NCBI GenBank assembly: GCA_003509895.1
Contig: DOMJ01000043.1
Span: forward strand, 1-15,057
Direction of reading: 5' to 3'
DNA length: 15,057 nt
Source: Candidatus Uhrbacteria bacterium
Lineage (GTDB): Bacteria; Patescibacteriota; Patescibacteriia; UBA9934; UBA11717
Shown: positions 13,204-15,057 of the stretch, one piece after another
Position numbering within the stretch: position 1 is the first letter of the stretch
Layout of the letters: each line of letters opens with the position of its first letter
Position numbers and translations under genes: made by a program
Notes under the pieces: generated by a model
Told to the model about the DNA's origin: nothing
Database searches by the model: none
The model's input: only the letters and a program-made list of their open reading frames with translations

Positions 13204-13866
13204 ATGGAACGAATGACATTACACGCGACCGTACGCGAGGCGGTAACAGCCCCAGTTGATGTGCGAGCAGAGGCTCGTATCCCTGTTGTAATTTACGGTG
13301 GTGAGCGAACAGAAGCACTGTCTCTCTCCGTGGATCACAGTGAATTTATTAAGTTGTACCGAAATGTAACCCCAAGTACGTTGATCGACGTGGATATAGA
13401 TGGATCCGTTGTGCAGGCACTCGTGGGAGAGGTGCAATATCATGCGGTGAGCGATGCTCTACTGCATGTTGATTTGCGACAGGTGGATCTTTCACAACCT
13501 GTAAAGACGATCATAGAATTGGCCTTCTTTGGTGAGGCACCTGCCGTAAAGATGTATGGAGGAACATTGGTTACAAGCCGAGACAAAGTAGCCGTACAAG
13601 CGTTGCCAGAAAAACTTGTCCCACGTATTGAAATTGATTTGAATTTTCTTGATTCCTTTGACAAGTCTATTCACGTGCGAGACATTGCTCTTCCGGAAGG
13701 TGTTGAGTTGATGGACGAGGCAAGCGCATCTGTTGTGATTGTAAAGCCACCAAAATCAACGGCACAAGTAGCGGCGGAAAAAGCCGAGGATGAAGCAGCG
13801 GATGCTGTGGCAGTAACACCAACCGTGCCCGTAGAAGAAGTGAAGGAAGAAAAGAAGGCTGAATAA
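13204..13866 (+). CDS. rplY: 50S ribosomal protein L25, long CTC (general stress) form
   Basis: bL25 binds 5S rRNA; the CTC/TL5 form has an extra C-terminal beta domain. From ATG 13204 the protein has 220 residues: MERMTLHATVRE (family: L.A..RE), RIPVVIYGG, VGEVQYHAVSDALLHVDLRQVD for the 5S-binding part, then the second domain with FGEAPAVKMYGGTLVTSRDKV, LVPRIEIDL and HVRDIALPEGV, and an Ala/Glu/Lys-rich acidic end. The frame is open up to a TTG at 13144, but those 20 residues do not fit the family. ATG 13213 is a near alternative. No Shine-Dalgarno sequence is seen. The DUF3048 gene begins 2 bp after the TAA, so the two are probably one transcript. Confidence 0.93.
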   Translation: MERMTLHATVREAVTAPVDVRAEARIPVVIYGGERTEALSLSVDHSEFIKLYRNVTPSTLIDVDIDGSVVQALVGEVQYHAVSDALLHVDLRQVDLSQPVKTIIELAFFGEAPAVKMYGGTLVTSRDKVAVQALPEKLVPRIEIDLNFLDSFDKSIHVRDIALPEGVELMDEASASVVIVKPPKSTAQVAAEKAEDEAADAVAVTPTVPVEEVKEEKKAE

Positions 13867-13868
13867 GA

Positions 13869-14966
13869 ATGTTTAAGCGAGCTACAAACAAGCAGAATAG
13901 GCGAGAGACCTGGTTTTCTCGCGTTGCAACAGGAACGGACGGAGCAATACACCATGCTCCGTTTTTCCTTTTACTCTTTGTTGTGTTTTGTGCTGTTTTG
14001 GGACTCTGGTTTGTATTGCAACGGTCCGCAACAGACGAGTTGATTGAAACGGAGGAGGTGGTTGAGACCCTAGAGTATCAGGGACCGCGCCATGCGCTCA
14101 CAGGAATGCCAATGGAAGACGAGGTGCGACCCGCCGTGTTTGCCGTGATGGTGGAAAATCCGGTGGATGTTCGTCCTCAGTCGGGTGTCAATCACGCCTT
14201 TCTGGTGTTTGAGGCACCGGTAGAAGGCAACATTACACGCTGGATGGCGTTATTTGGAGCAGATGTTGACTTGAAAGAAGTGGGACCTGTACGCAGCGCA
14301 CGACCTTACTATGTGGACTGGGCGCTTGGATGGGATGCCTTGTATGCGCATGTGGGTGGCAGCCCGGAAGCGCTTGCGCTGATTCAATCACAGGATGTTT
14401 TTGATCTCAACGAATTTTATTGGGGGTCCACGTTTTGGCGCGCACAACGCGCGGAAGCACCTCATAACGTTTTTACGGAATCCATTCGCCTATTGACCGC
14501 GTGGGAGAAGATTGTAACAGAGACGGTCGTGTATGCGGATCGTTTATTTAAAGAAAACGTCGCGGAAGAGAATAGACCCGCAGCACAAACCGTGCGTGTA
14601 CGTTTTGGGCACGCACAGTATAATGTGGACTGGGTGTATCAACCAAAGACAAACGATTACCTCCGCACGCAAATCGGAATCGTGAGCAAGATGCGCGATG
14701 GATCAAAACTGATTGCCAATAACATCGCGGTGATGTTTACAGATGTCGAGATGATCGATGACGTAGGCCGTAAGCGTATTCGTACAATTGGAGAAGGAGA
14801 AGCGACGATCGTACAAGACGGTGTGTTGATCACGGGGACGTGGAAAAAAGAAAACCGTAAGGCGATGTTGCGCTTTTATACGGAAGATGGGGAAGAGATG
14901 CAATGGAATCCTGGTGTGACGTGGATTGAGGTGTTGCCGATTGGTCATACGGTTGAAGAGCTTTAG
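13869..14966 (+). CDS. DUF3048 domain-containing membrane-anchored protein (YerB-like)
   Basis: A 365-residue protein: a basic cytoplasmic N-terminus, one membrane anchor at about residues 31-50 (APFFLLLFVVF and on), then an outer domain with DUF3048 signatures: LTGMPM, RPAVFAVMVEN, VRPQSGVNHA, EAPVEGNITRWMALF, VGPVRSARPYYVDWA, HVGGSPEAL, FWRAQRAEAPHNVFT; the C-terminal part contains DDVGRKRIRTIGEG and ends with WIEVLPIG. The family includes the B. subtilis lipoprotein YerB and has no proven activity; here a transmembrane anchor rather than a lipobox is used. The start ATG 13869 is needed to keep the anchor. It lies 2 bp after rplY, and a terminator-like hairpin lies inside its first 105 bp. 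Confidence 0.88.
   Translation: MFKRATNKQNRRETWFSRVATGTDGAIHHAPFFLLLFVVFCAVLGLWFVLQRSATDELIETEEVVETLEYQGPRHALTGMPMEDEVRPAVFAVMVENPVDVRPQSGVNHAFLVFEAPVEGNITRWMALFGADVDLKEVGPVRSARPYYVDWALGWDALYAHVGGSPEALALIQSQDVFDLNEFYWGSTFWRAQRAEAPHNVFTESIRLLTAWEKIVTETVVYADRLFKENVAEENRPAAQTVRVRFGHAQYNVDWVYQPKTNDYLRTQIGIVSKMRDGSKLIANNIAVMFTDVEMIDDVGRKRIRTIGEGEATIVQDGVLITGTWKKENRKAMLRFYTEDGEEMQWNPGVTWIEVLPIGHTVEEL
13939..13972 (+). terminator. terminator-like hairpin inside the DUF3048 gene
   Basis: A perfect 8-bp stem (ACGGAGCA 13939-13946 with TGCTCCGT 13955-13962), an 8-base loop and the tract TTTTTCCTTTT. It has every feature of an intrinsic terminator yet encodes residues 24-35, entering the membrane anchor. 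It may end part of the rplY transcripts. Confidence 0.5.
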
Positions 14967-14993
14967 ACCCACAGATCTTAGAGAAAAATTTTG

Positions 14994-15020
14994 CCCGGGC
15001 CGGTTCGGCTCTGGGTTTTT
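14994..15020 (+). terminator. intrinsic terminator after the DUF3048 gene
   Basis: CCCGGGCC (14994-15001) pairs with GGCTC-T-GGG (15007-15015) with one bulged T and one G-T wobble around a 5-base loop, followed by TTTTT. It begins 27 bp past the stop. Confidence 0.75.
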
Positions 15021-15057
15021 GGTTCGTCTAGAATTCGAACAAGGAACGTTCTTGGCT

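Noticed and set aside
15021..15057. tRNA 3' half on the minus strand (GTTCGAAT and a later ACCA)
   Set aside because: The flanking bases do not form a T stem and the acceptor spacing fails; the region past the terminator is too short to judge.
1..15057. CRISPR array, insertion sequence, phage or toxin-antitoxin module
   Set aside because: No regularly spaced repeats, transposase, integrase or small toxin-like gene pairs are visible; the genes are core functions.

Overview
The gene content, short compact genes and several families typical of the group point to a member of the Candidate Phyla Radiation (Patescibacteria), probably the Parcubacteria side. This is inference from gene families and neighbourhoods, not a phylogeny. 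TGA ends several genes (for example tmk, rodA and the zinc-ribbon gene) and TAA ends many others (miaA, nusG, rplK, gyrB, rplY), so the standard stop codons apply and UGA is not recoded as in Gracilibacteria.

Layout. The left edge carries a 51-bp perfect inverted repeat that runs into the 5' end of miaA (+ strand, P-loop part missing); this looks like a contig-end foldback. A shared hairpin terminator separates miaA from convergent gatB (- strand). Leftward transcription then covers gatB, a dcd-tmk-membrane-membrane operon (dNTP synthesis plus two related multi-pass membrane proteins), a gene-poor 620-bp gap full of dyads, the secE-nusG-rplK-rplA operon with its own promoter and terminator, and gyrB. 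gyrB is divergent from a rightward block: a one-TM FxLYD-like protein, rodA, a small zinc-ribbon protein, rplY (L25/CTC type) and a DUF3048 protein, closed by a hairpin terminator at the right edge. Most genes are core functions: tRNA modification and Gln/Asn-tRNA synthesis, protein export and ribosome stalk base, DNA topology, and cell-wall elongation.

Most notable observations. (1) gatB has an in-frame TAA at 1045-1047, after which 51 more codons continue in the same frame and still read as the GatB C-terminal tail; the true stop would be at 889-891. It is either a nonsense mutation, a sequence error or a real truncation. (2) Several genes (gatB, tmk, the FxLYD-like gene, rodA, the zinc-ribbon gene) have a TATAAT-like box, usually TG-extended, ending only 6 to 11 nt before the ATG and no clear Shine-Dalgarno sequence, which predicts leaderless or nearly leaderless mRNAs. 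(3) A textbook hairpin plus T-tract lies inside the start of the DUF3048 gene. (4) The 5517-6136 gap has nested inverted repeats, two copies of GACGATCGTC and a possible small-RNA unit. I see no CRISPR array, rRNA, tRNA, transposase or phage gene. The window is mostly ordinary core genome, and I do not claim a new multi-gene system in it.
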